DNA from: Pseudomonas purpurea
Lineage (GTDB): Bacteria > Pseudomonadota > Gammaproteobacteria > Pseudomonadales > Pseudomonadaceae
Direction: 5' to 3'
NCBI RefSeq assembly: GCF_039908635.1
Contig: NZ_CP150918.1
Coordinates: 3,157,001 to 3,221,000, forward strand
DNA length: 64,000 bases
Both the position numbers and the translations under genes were made by a program. Positions within the stretch are counted from its first letter, which is position 1. Each line of letters opens with the position of its first letter. This document shows positions 35,845 to 43,200 of this stretch, in pieces. Under the pieces are notes generated by a model that did no database searches, was not told the DNA's origin, and saw nothing but the letters and a program-made list of their open reading frames with translations.

Positions 35845-35895
35845 GAGACTCTCCGTGGGCGTGTTTCAGTGCCCACAGAATCAATCAAATAACCG

Positions 35896-35907
35896 GCTAT
35901 TAATAGC
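35896..35907. promoter_or_regulatory. 12-base palindrome GCTATTAATAGC
   Basis: A perfect inverted repeat in an AT-rich stretch about 52-63 bases upstream of the 70-residue gene. It could be an operator or part of the promoter; no regulator can be named. Confidence 0.3.
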
Positions 35908-35959
35908 GACCTTTATGCATAGTAGCTATCAGTTTAATTGATCGATAATTCAGCGACTC

Positions 35960-36085
35960 TCAATCCTGCAACAGGCTCATCAAGCGCTCGCGCGAGGCTT
36001 CAGGCTCGCCTTCGACAGGCTGGACGGCCGAGAGAATCGGGGTCGAATACAGAAAGAGAAGCACCACTGCCAGACGCATAGCCAT
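35960..36085 (-). CDS. Very small exported peptide candidate
   Basis: 41 residues: MAMRLAVVLLFLYSTPILSA followed by a short acidic tail ending RLMSLLQD. It has a textbook signal-peptide shape (basic n-region, hydrophobic core, LSA cleavage site) leaving ~21 mature residues. The start could be either of two ATGs (36085 or 36079); the ribosome-binding site is weak. It lies in a minus-strand run of tiny exported or membrane proteins. Credible from the signal shape only. Confidence 0.42.
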   Translation of the reverse strand: MAMRLAVVLLFLYSTPILSAVQPVEGEPEASRERLMSLLQD

Positions 36086-36198
36086 GTTGTCGATCCCGGA
36101 AAAAGAGGAGTCAATTAATTAGCGTCAAATTTAAACACATGGCTATGTGATATTACCAAGGGAAAATGTACTGGCTGGTGAATGCTGTCGCAAACGCG

Positions 36199-36275
36199 TT
36201 ATGCAGGAGCGACATCACTCCCAGTGTTCGACGACGTTAATGTCGAACCACCGAAGTGACTTCGCGCCTGCATAA
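36199..36275. other. 77-base nested inverted-repeat element, cloverleaf-like
   Basis: A perfect 9-base outer stem (36199-36207 TTATGCAGG with 36267-36275 CCTGCATAA) encloses three small perfect hairpins: CACT/AGTG (36216-36226), TTCGAC/GTCGAA (36227-36247) and CGAAGT/ACTTCG around one G (36252-36264). It is not a tRNA (no T-loop or anticodon arrangement fits) and is unlike the REPINs here. There is no T-run to make it a terminator and no target duplication. It may be a structured RNA, a recombination site or a MITE relic. It lies 3' of the 59-residue exported protein gene. Confidence 0.5.
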
Positions 36276-36294
36276 AGACTGCGGGAGGTGAATC

Positions 36295-36474
36295 TCAGTG
36301 CTGGATTTTGTGGTCCAGCGCGGCGTAGAAGTTGGCGCTTTGTTGCAGGTACTTCTGGGTGTAGCTCTGGGTGCTGGAGCGTTTGGCGTTGATTTCCACG
36401 CTGGCGCTGGCTGGCAGTGCAACGCTGGCGGAGATGGCGGAAGCCGCGATAACGGAGAAGAGATTGAAGTTCAT
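36295..36474 (-). CDS. Small exported protein, function unknown
   Basis: 59 residues starting MNFNLFSVIAASAISASVAL, with a signal peptide ending PASAS|VE and a ~32-residue mature part rich in Ser/Gln/Tyr (KRSSTQSYTQKYLQQSANFY). The start at 36474 has GAGG about 10 bases upstream; the longer frame to 36573 has an unlikely basic leader. The gene stop is followed after about 20 bases by the cloverleaf-like element. No family recognised. Confidence 0.62.
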   Translation of the reverse strand: MNFNLFSVIAASAISASVALPASASVEINAKRSSTQSYTQKYLQQSANFYAALDHKIQH

Positions 36475-36632
36475 GATGATAACCCTCGAAGATTCAGTTG
36501 GCTTGTTTGCCTGTGGAGGCCGTGAAGCAAACTTACGCCCGAGGGTTGGCGCCTTTGAAATGCTTTGTAGCATTAGCGGATATCAGTCTCATTAATAGAA
36601 GGATGCAGGCCCCGGCTACCGGGGCCTGCGGT

Positions 36633-37808
36633 CTATTGACGCAGCAGGAACCTGATATCGCTGGGGGAATCAATCGGCAGTTTTTGCACGGTTTTACCCA
36701 GAAGACCCGTCTTGGGATCGCGCTCGACCACCACAATCTGGTTGCTCTTCTGGTTGGCGATCAACACAAACCGGCCGCTGGGGTCGAGGCTGAATTCGCG
36801 AGGATGATCACCGTCCACTGAGCGGCGCTGAATCTCCTTGAGTTCACCGCTGACCGGGTCGATGGCGAATGCCAACAACTGGTTGGCGGTGCCACGGTTA
36901 CTCACATAGAGAAACTTGCCGTCTGCTGAAGCGTGCAACGCCGCGCCTGCCTTGTCTGATGCAGGCTGACCGGCCGCCAGATCGACCAGTTGGCGTTGTT
37001 CAAGCGTGCCGTCGTGGTAGTCGAACACCGCCACCTGCGCGCTCATTTCCATGCTCAGCCAGGCATGTTTGCCGTCCGCGCTGAACAGCAGATGCCGTGG
37101 CCCGCTGCCCGCTGGCAACTGGACCGAGGCCGGTGTGGCAGCGGTCAACGGCAGTTCCCGGTTGGCCTTGGGGTCGTAGCGATAAACGAAGACTTTGTCC
37201 GCACCCAGGTCACTGGAAAACACGTACCGACCGTCCGGCGAGGACACCGTCGCATGCACGTGGGACGAGTTCTGCCGCTCAGGGTTGACCCGGCTCGCCG
37301 GATGGCTGCTCAACTGCACCGGAGGCGACAGCTTGCCGTCGGCACTCACCGGCAGCACCGCCAGGCTTCCGCCTGGGTCTTGGGCCACGCAATAGTTGCT
37401 GACAAACAGATACTGGCCGTCACCACTCAGGCTGGAATGAGTCGGCTCATTGCCCAGGCTCTGCACCTGACTGAGCGGGCTCAGCGCGTGAGATGTCGGT
37501 TCGACGGTAAAACTGCTGACCCGACCCACCGGGTCGGCTTGCCCCGGACCGTTCTCATTGACCACGAACAGGCGACGCTGATCCTTGGACAAGGTCAGCC
37601 AGGACGGGTTGGCCGTCTTGATGACCTGTAACGGTTTGGCGTCGAGCTGACCGCTGCGGCTGTCGAATTGCAGCCGGTAGATCCCTTCGCTCTGGCCCTG
37701 GGTATAGGTGCCCACCAGCAGCTCATAGGTGTCGGCGGGCGCGGCCTGCACGCCCATCGCGCCAACACTTGCGGCCATCAGCAAGGGCCATAAACTACGC
37801 ATCCTCAT
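36633..37808 (-). CDS. Exported lactonase-family beta-propeller (6-phosphogluconolactonase-like)
   Basis: About 391 residues. A Sec signal (RSLWPLLMAASVGAMGVQAAPA) precedes a seven-bladed propeller of the PF10282 lactonase family. Typical repeats: YELLVGTYTQGQSEGIYRLQFDSRSG, split here as LLVGTYTQGQSEGIYRLQFD; QYLFVSNYCVAQDPGGSLAV; SSPDGRYVFSSDLGADKVFV; HPREFSLDPSGRFVLIANQK. The family includes Pgl and muconate cyclase-like enzymes; periplasmic members have uncertain substrates. The start at 37808 overlaps the upstream gene by 14 bases; the second ATG at 37802 is also possible. Coupled to the small acidic protein upstream. Confidence 0.87.
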   Translation of the reverse strand: MRMRSLWPLLMAASVGAMGVQAAPADTYELLVGTYTQGQSEGIYRLQFDSRSGQLDAKPLQVIKTANPSWLTLSKDQRRLFVVNENGPGQADPVGRVSSFTVEPTSHALSPLSQVQSLGNEPTHSSLSGDGQYLFVSNYCVAQDPGGSLAVLPVSADGKLSPPVQLSSHPASRVNPERQNSSHVHATVSSPDGRYVFSSDLGADKVFVYRYDPKANRELPLTAATPASVQLPAGSGPRHLLFSADGKHAWLSMEMSAQVAVFDYHDGTLEQRQLVDLAAGQPASDKAGAALHASADGKFLYVSNRGTANQLLAFAIDPVSGELKEIQRRSVDGDHPREFSLDPSGRFVLIANQKSNQIVVVERDPKTGLLGKTVQKLPIDSPSDIRFLLRQ

Positions 37809-38094
37809 GCTCGTCTTCCTCTTCCTCGCCAGCGCTGAAGGCACTCATGCACACCAGTCGGTGCTCGCCGGAATCACCGGTGATGCTCCAGCTCTGCAGG
37901 GTCGGGTCGAAGGTTGCCGATTGCACCTGAGCCAGGCTGAAGCTCCAGCGCTTGGCCGCACGACCGTCCATGCACTCGATCAGTAACTGGGTGTCATCGA
38001 GACTGAAATCGAAGGCATGCAGCCCGTCGATTTCCAGCATGTCGCAGGTTTGCAGGGCAGTCAGCAAGGTTTCGTTTACGGCAGTCATAACCAT
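37795..38094 (-). CDS. Small acidic protein, possibly DUF5629-type
   Basis: 99 residues (MVMTAVNETLLTALQTCDML) with an antiparallel beta pattern (FDFSLDDTQLLIECMDG; RWSFSLAQVQSATFDPTLQSW) and a very acidic C-terminus (GEEEEDEHEDA). The start may be 38094 or the second ATG at 38088. It is translated into the lactonase gene with a 14-base overlap. It resembles a Pseudomonas-restricted family of ~100-residue proteins that I recall only loosely as DUF5629. Function unknown. Confidence 0.65.
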   Translation of the reverse strand: MVMTAVNETLLTALQTCDMLEIDGLHAFDFSLDDTQLLIECMDGRAAKRWSFSLAQVQSATFDPTLQSWSITGDSGEHRLVCMSAFSAGEEEEDEHEDA

Positions 38095-38228
38095 CTATCG
38101 CTTGGGAGAAAGGGGTAATGATAGGCCAGTTTGCGAGCCACTCCTAAACGGACGTGCGCGGGTGGTATCCCGGTATCGCCCGACGGCCTGGCGCGGCGGG
38201 TATTTTTGGGCAATCCCGGCTGATACCT

Positions 38229-38240
38229 GCCAGCGCTGGC
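38229..38240. promoter_or_regulatory. 12-base palindrome GCCAGCGCTGGC
   Basis: A perfect palindrome 47 bases upstream of the giant toxin-like gene, in the divergent gap with the small acidic gene. It is a possible operator. GC-rich palindromes arise by chance in this genome, so support is weak. Confidence 0.25.
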
Positions 38241-38286
38241 ACTCCCGCGCACAGGTTTGGCTCAACGACTGCCCAGGTACGCCCGC

Positions 38287-41200
38287 ATGCAAAACCCGCC
38301 CTCCCCCTCAACCACGTATGTCGATATTCAGGCACGCATCATTCAGGCGCAATTCGCTACCCGACCGACGTTGCGCTCGGTCGTCGTGCACATGCTTGGG
38401 GACCTGATTACCGAGAAAACCGCAGCACTGGACACTGATATCGCACTGATCAGCGTCGCCACGCCCAATGCCCTTCAAGGCTATGACCTCAATCCGCTGG
38501 TTGATATCGCCCTCAATTACATGGCGAGCGGCAACGCTCCCGATTTTTCGATAACCGCCAGCGACCGCGACTGTCATCTCGTCAACGAACGCGGCACGCG
38601 AGTGCGCTACGTCTCCTTCGCTGATGACGGTCGTGCGCTGGTTCCCGATATGCAGCTCATCGAAAACATCCTCCTTGGTCTGCCTGCAATTGTTCCTATC
38701 GTTTTCCAACAAGCGTTGACCGACTACTGGAATGCACCCGCCGATACCGGCGCCAGCCGTTGGCAGTGGCTGGGCGATCAACTGCGTAACGCCCTCAGAA
38801 GTGCAACTATCCTGCTGGCGGGAGACGACATCGAACCGCGAGAAATACTCACCCGGCTGGCAAACCACGCCGACACTCAGGAGCGCGCCATCCTCAGCGG
38901 ACCTTTGGGCGATGTGCACGCCTACTGCATTCAAACCACGGTGACCAAAGCGGCGCAGTCCATCACCTATCTGGCTCCCGACATTCTTGTGGTTCGAGGC
39001 GCGCGCGTGCTGCTGTGCAGTGTCTCGGGAGTCATCCAGGCCTATGCCTCCCTGGAGGCATTCGGCGAAGCCTGGGGGAAGATGATCACCCAGCGGTTCA
39101 ATGTCGAGACCATCACCTGGAAACGCTATAAGCCCGGCGACGACATTTTCGACACTCAGGCCGCCCTGCTGCTGAACCAACAACTGGAGGACATCGACGC
39201 ATTCGAGCTGCCTGCGCGACTCAACACGCGCGAGCTGGAACAACGCTTCAATGAAATGACCGACCTCGCTCCGCTGTTCTGCGGTATCGCATCTGCCAGC
39301 CCCGTTCAGTTACGGCAGGTACACGCTGCGCTACCTGAATGGCTGCGGCAGGCATCCACTGTCGATCAACTGGACTATCGCAAACACAGCCTGGAACTGG
39401 CGAGCCTCAATCAAGCGACAAAAGGTCTGTCATGGTCCGATGGCATCGCCGACATCCGGACATTCGCGGCCACGGCACTGCAACAACAGATGCTCAAGGA
39501 CCAGCCACATGCACCGGTTTACAAGGCCGATGAGCTTGAGCTGACGTTTCACGTACCCGTGGGCAATCTGGGCAGCGGTTACATCGAACTCGTGAAAATG
39601 ACCTTGACTGAGCTGGCGCTAAAAAACCTCGCCGGCAGGCCCAATGGTCGCATGACCGTGCGCCACACGGGCGAAGGGACCTTGCCGGACTGGATAACGC
39701 CCGAGTACCTGATGAGCCTGATCACCCGGATAGACATTGGCAAAGCCTATCCGCTGCTGATCAAAAACCTGTTGTTGAGCGGGACCGCTGACGCCGACAG
39801 GCGCCAGCGTCTGTTTGCCGCCGAACTGCACGTGGCTTTGCCGTTGAAAGCGCTCGAACACTCGATCAAGGGTGAGCACGGCCTGACTCGACGTGGTTAC
39901 CAACTCGTCTGCGCCCTCCTGCACCCTACCTATGCTGATCGAGTGGTCGACGGGCAAGAAGTGGTGATCCGCCCGCTGGCATTTTCACGAAAAGCCAATG
40001 CGCAAGCCGATGTGGCCAGCAACATGTTCATCATTGAGTGCGAGGGCAGCCCAGTCGGCCCGCATGTCCTTTACCGCCCGGTCTATACAGACTCGTTGCT
40101 TGAATACCCGACCCGCGAAGCCTTGTTGGCCGCCATCGCTTCGCCCGGCGCACTCCAGAGCAGCGTACTGGCGTGGTTGCCGGAAACAGCCCGCTCGGTC
40201 TACGACAACGGTGGGTTCAACGAACCGCACATTGCTCACTTTTCACCGCTCGACCCTTTCGGCCTGCCTGAAAAACCCAAAGCGGCGACACTGGCCAACG
40301 GCGAGCGGGCGGATGAGCTGCTGCACTCACTGCGCAACGGAGCGCTGATGCAGTACCTGTTCGGCAGCGAGGCCCGCGCCCTGGTAGACCTGGGTGAACG
40401 CGACTCGGTTTCCGACGCTGAAAGTCGCTGGGCGATCCTGCTGGAGGGCGGCTGGACGTTGTTCAATACCTTGCTGGCCTTGCCGCTCGGCGGCCCGATT
40501 CTGGCCGTTGGCTGGATGATCTCGATGGTCAGCAGTGTGCTCAATGACCTGCCACAACTTGACAGCCAGGCCCCCGCCACACGGGAAGTCGCATGGGTCG
40601 ATTTCCTGATGAACCTCTCGATGCTGCTGTTGCACGGCGCCCAAAAGCCCGAATTGCCCGCCGAATCTGTGGCTCTGGAGGGGTTGGAGAAAATCGGCGT
40701 TGCACTGGACCGGGTGCGTCGCCCACCGCACCCAGCGCTCGACGCCCACGCGGACGTCAAGCAAGGCACCCCTGGCCTGCCCTCCGAACCGCCCGGAGGC
40801 GGTACAACCCTGCTGGACTTCGACCGTTCGCAGGCGCGCGATTCGTCGGCGACGCGCTTGCTGAACAGGCTCAGAGAGGTCAACGTCAAATGGCCCGACG
40901 TTATCCCGGAGCCCATTCCAATAGGGGCGTTCAAAGGCCTGTACCGTATCGGCCACAAATGGCATGCCACAGTCGCCGGGTTGTTGTTCCAGGTGAGCAT
41001 CGTTCCGGGCTTCGCTGAGGTGTACATCGTTCACCCCCTCAAACCTGACCATCCGGGGATCAAGCTGAAAACCGACGGGCAAGGCCATTGGACGCTGGAT
41101 CAGGGGCTCAAGTTGACGGGGGGCGGCCCCAAGAAAAGGATTGCCGCTTTGCAGGAAGAGAACATTAGAAGACTTGAAGCGCTGTATCTCGAAAAACAGC

Positions 41201-43134
41201 CTGTACAAGAAGCGCAACTCGAAGGCATCGAAAGTTTCCATCAGGCGGCACGTGATGTTGATATTGCCCACAGTGTCTATAAGCCGCACATCAAGAGACA
41301 GCAGGTGATATGGCAACTGCTTGAACACGCCGACGACCTACAAAAACCTGCCATGCGCTCGCGCCAGGTCACGGAATTGGAAAAAACCGCCAACGCCTGG
41401 TCAGCACTCCTGGGCAAGCTGGAAGCGATGCAGGCAGGTGCCGTCCAACTGGAACAGATACGGCGTCAACTGATCGACTTCAGCCGCCGGGAGAGTGAGC
41501 TCAACAAGACCAATACCCCCGCCCTACAACGCGCCAAACTGTTTGCCGCGATTGCCTCCACCCAACTGCTGGTTCAGGACCATGCCGTGAGACTGAGTCA
41601 GGACTACCTGCTCGGCTGCACAGAGGGCGAGCCCCTTGATCATCTGGCCAACCGGGTTGGAGCGGCCCTTGACGCCGGCGACCCTCAGCCCTACCGCAAG
41701 TACACCCAGGCAATGGAGGACAGCTATGCCTTTGACGAGCATATTCGTGAATGGACCCGGCGCTTTGAATCAACACTCGATGAGCTGCAGGCGGACTCGC
41801 ACGCCGGAACAAGAGAGCGTAATAACCTGCTGAAACTGGTGGGCGGCTCGGAATTGCTCAGTGAGTTGATTATCAAGCTGCATGACCTGGATACCTTACG
41901 CGAACTGAGTCTGGACCGCAGTGTCGGGCGCAGTGTCCAGACGCAGCTGTTGTTCGAGGACCTCTACTCCATGCAAACGCCTCTGGAGCGACTCAAGGAC
42001 ACGGCCACCGCTCACCTGGTGTTGCGCACGACCGAAGGTTTCACGTTCGAGCAACGCCAGGCAGTGCTGGAGACCATCATCGAGCAATATCAAAAAGCAG
42101 AAGACGCCAGCCTGATGCTGAAGGAACTCGCCCCGGCGGTTAGTCGCCCGAGCTATCAACAGCGCTTTATCGACGACCTCAGGCTGGCACGCCAGGGTGC
42201 GGAGTCCGAGCTGGTCGAGCTGATCCTTCAGCAGGAGAACCTGCCGGTCACTGCTCCGCGCACCCGGCAGACGAGTCGCCCATCCACCACCAAACGGATA
42301 TTCAAGACACGCAACCATGGCACCCTGATCGGAGAAGTACAGGCGCCGCGCCCTGGAGACGAAGGTGAGGTCATTGAAGTACACGACCCGTTCAATAAAC
42401 AGATGGTTTCGCGTTACCACAAACATGCTCAAGACGATGTGTACGTCCAGATGGTTGAGCAACCGCTGCAACCGGCCCCGGTGACCCGGTCAACCAAAAC
42501 CATCATAGAGGCCGGCAACAAGCTGCTGGCGCAACGAGTCAAGTTAGAGACCTTGATTGACCGTGAAATGGCCCAGGTACTGCGAGACCCCGTGTTGCGC
42601 GAAGAAAAGACCCCCGCCGACTGGGAGACCATGCTGGTCCAAAGCGCCGGGGACCTGGAAGGCCTGGTGAGCGAACTCCGGAAAACGCCAGAATCTTCGG
42701 CGCAGAAGAGCGCGTTACTTGTCGAACTCGCCAGTGCTGCCCAGAGCATGCGAACCAAAGGCCGGGATTACCGGATCGCCGGCTACACGTTGCAGTCCCC
42801 TACCCCCGAAAAAGTTGATTTCCTCTGGACTCATCACACGATAGACATCGAGCCTGTGACGTCGCGCAAGCTGACCCAGGCCAAGGATTTCCTGACAGAG
42901 TTTGTTATCAAGGACAAACACTCAAGGGAAGTGCTGTGGTACGCGCATTTCCACTACGCACATCTTGACGGCCCAACCGATGCCTACACCGCCGGGCACT
43001 TGAAACGGCCCGAACAACGCTTTGTCGGTTTCAAGGCGCAACTGAGCCAGGCCAAAAACAACCGGGAAATCACCCGCATCTGGCGCAGCAAGATTTCACC
43101 GGCCATGGCTAAAAAGCTGTTCTTCTACGATTGA
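38287..43134 (+). CDS. Giant dermonecrotic-toxin-like protein (DUF6543 type)
   Basis: 1615 residues without a signal peptide. The N-terminal ~700 residues (IQARIIQAQFATRPTLRSVV ... LAPLFCGIASASPVQLRQVH) match the dermonecrotic/Mcf-like domain found in large Pseudomonas proteins. A hydrophobic segment at ~722-755 (LFNTLLALPLGGPILAVGWM) resembles translocation helices of such toxins. A basic beta-rich module begins near 885 (LYRIGHKWHATVAGLLFQVS). Coiled-coil helices span ~930-1400, and a conserved-looking C-terminal domain runs ~1514-1615 (WYAHFHYAHLDGPTDAYTAG). No catalytic motif was identified. The ATG at 38287 was chosen; a TTG at 38257 is possible. It stands alone and ends at the terminator at 43151. 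Confidence 0.8.
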   Translation: MQNPPSPSTTYVDIQARIIQAQFATRPTLRSVVVHMLGDLITEKTAALDTDIALISVATPNALQGYDLNPLVDIALNYMASGNAPDFSITASDRDCHLVNERGTRVRYVSFADDGRALVPDMQLIENILLGLPAIVPIVFQQALTDYWNAPADTGASRWQWLGDQLRNALRSATILLAGDDIEPREILTRLANHADTQERAILSGPLGDVHAYCIQTTVTKAAQSITYLAPDILVVRGARVLLCSVSGVIQAYASLEAFGEAWGKMITQRFNVETITWKRYKPGDDIFDTQAALLLNQQLEDIDAFELPARLNTRELEQRFNEMTDLAPLFCGIASASPVQLRQVHAALPEWLRQASTVDQLDYRKHSLELASLNQATKGLSWSDGIADIRTFAATALQQQMLKDQPHAPVYKADELELTFHVPVGNLGSGYIELVKMTLTELALKNLAGRPNGRMTVRHTGEGTLPDWITPEYLMSLITRIDIGKAYPLLIKNLLLSGTADADRRQRLFAAELHVALPLKALEHSIKGEHGLTRRGYQLVCALLHPTYADRVVDGQEVVIRPLAFSRKANAQADVASNMFIIECEGSPVGPHVLYRPVYTDSLLEYPTREALLAAIASPGALQSSVLAWLPETARSVYDNGGFNEPHIAHFSPLDPFGLPEKPKAATLANGERADELLHSLRNGALMQYLFGSEARALVDLGERDSVSDAESRWAILLEGGWTLFNTLLALPLGGPILAVGWMISMVSSVLNDLPQLDSQAPATREVAWVDFLMNLSMLLLHGAQKPELPAESVALEGLEKIGVALDRVRRPPHPALDAHADVKQGTPGLPSEPPGGGTTLLDFDRSQARDSSATRLLNRLREVNVKWPDVIPEPIPIGAFKGLYRIGHKWHATVAGLLFQVSIVPGFAEVYIVHPLKPDHPGIKLKTDGQGHWTLDQGLKLTGGGPKKRIAALQEENIRRLEALYLEKQPVQEAQLEGIESFHQAARDVDIAHSVYKPHIKRQQVIWQLLEHADDLQKPAMRSRQVTELEKTANAWSALLGKLEAMQAGAVQLEQIRRQLIDFSRRESELNKTNTPALQRAKLFAAIASTQLLVQDHAVRLSQDYLLGCTEGEPLDHLANRVGAALDAGDPQPYRKYTQAMEDSYAFDEHIREWTRRFESTLDELQADSHAGTRERNNLLKLVGGSELLSELIIKLHDLDTLRELSLDRSVGRSVQTQLLFEDLYSMQTPLERLKDTATAHLVLRTTEGFTFEQRQAVLETIIEQYQKAEDASLMLKELAPAVSRPSYQQRFIDDLRLARQGAESELVELILQQENLPVTAPRTRQTSRPSTTKRIFKTRNHGTLIGEVQAPRPGDEGEVIEVHDPFNKQMVSRYHKHAQDDVYVQMVEQPLQPAPVTRSTKTIIEAGNKLLAQRVKLETLIDREMAQVLRDPVLREEKTPADWETMLVQSAGDLEGLVSELRKTPESSAQKSALLVELASAAQSMRTKGRDYRIAGYTLQSPTPEKVDFLWTHHTIDIEPVTSRKLTQAKDFLTEFVIKDKHSREVLWYAHFHYAHLDGPTDAYTAGHLKRPEQRFVGFKAQLSQAKNNREITRIWRSKISPAMAKKLFFYD

Positions 43135-43150
43135 AGGCTCGCCCCGACCC

Positions 43151-43187
43151 AAAAGAAAAGCCGCAGCAAACGCTGCGGCTTTTCATT
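43151..43187. terminator. Bidirectional rho-independent terminator
   Basis: A 12-base perfect stem (43157-43168 with 43172-43183, loop AAAC) flanked by A-rich and T-rich ends. It serves the giant toxin-like gene (plus) and the RND transporter gene (minus). Confidence 0.92.
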
Positions 43188-43200
43188 TGTGGCTCGGCTA

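Noticed and set aside
36199..36275. A tRNA gene.
   Set aside because: Cloverleaf-like pairing but no T-loop GTTCRA at the right place, no anticodon loop geometry and no acceptor end.
36199..36275. An integron attC site or a transposon end.
   Set aside because: No core-site motif and no target-site duplication in the flanks; no integrase or transposase nearby.
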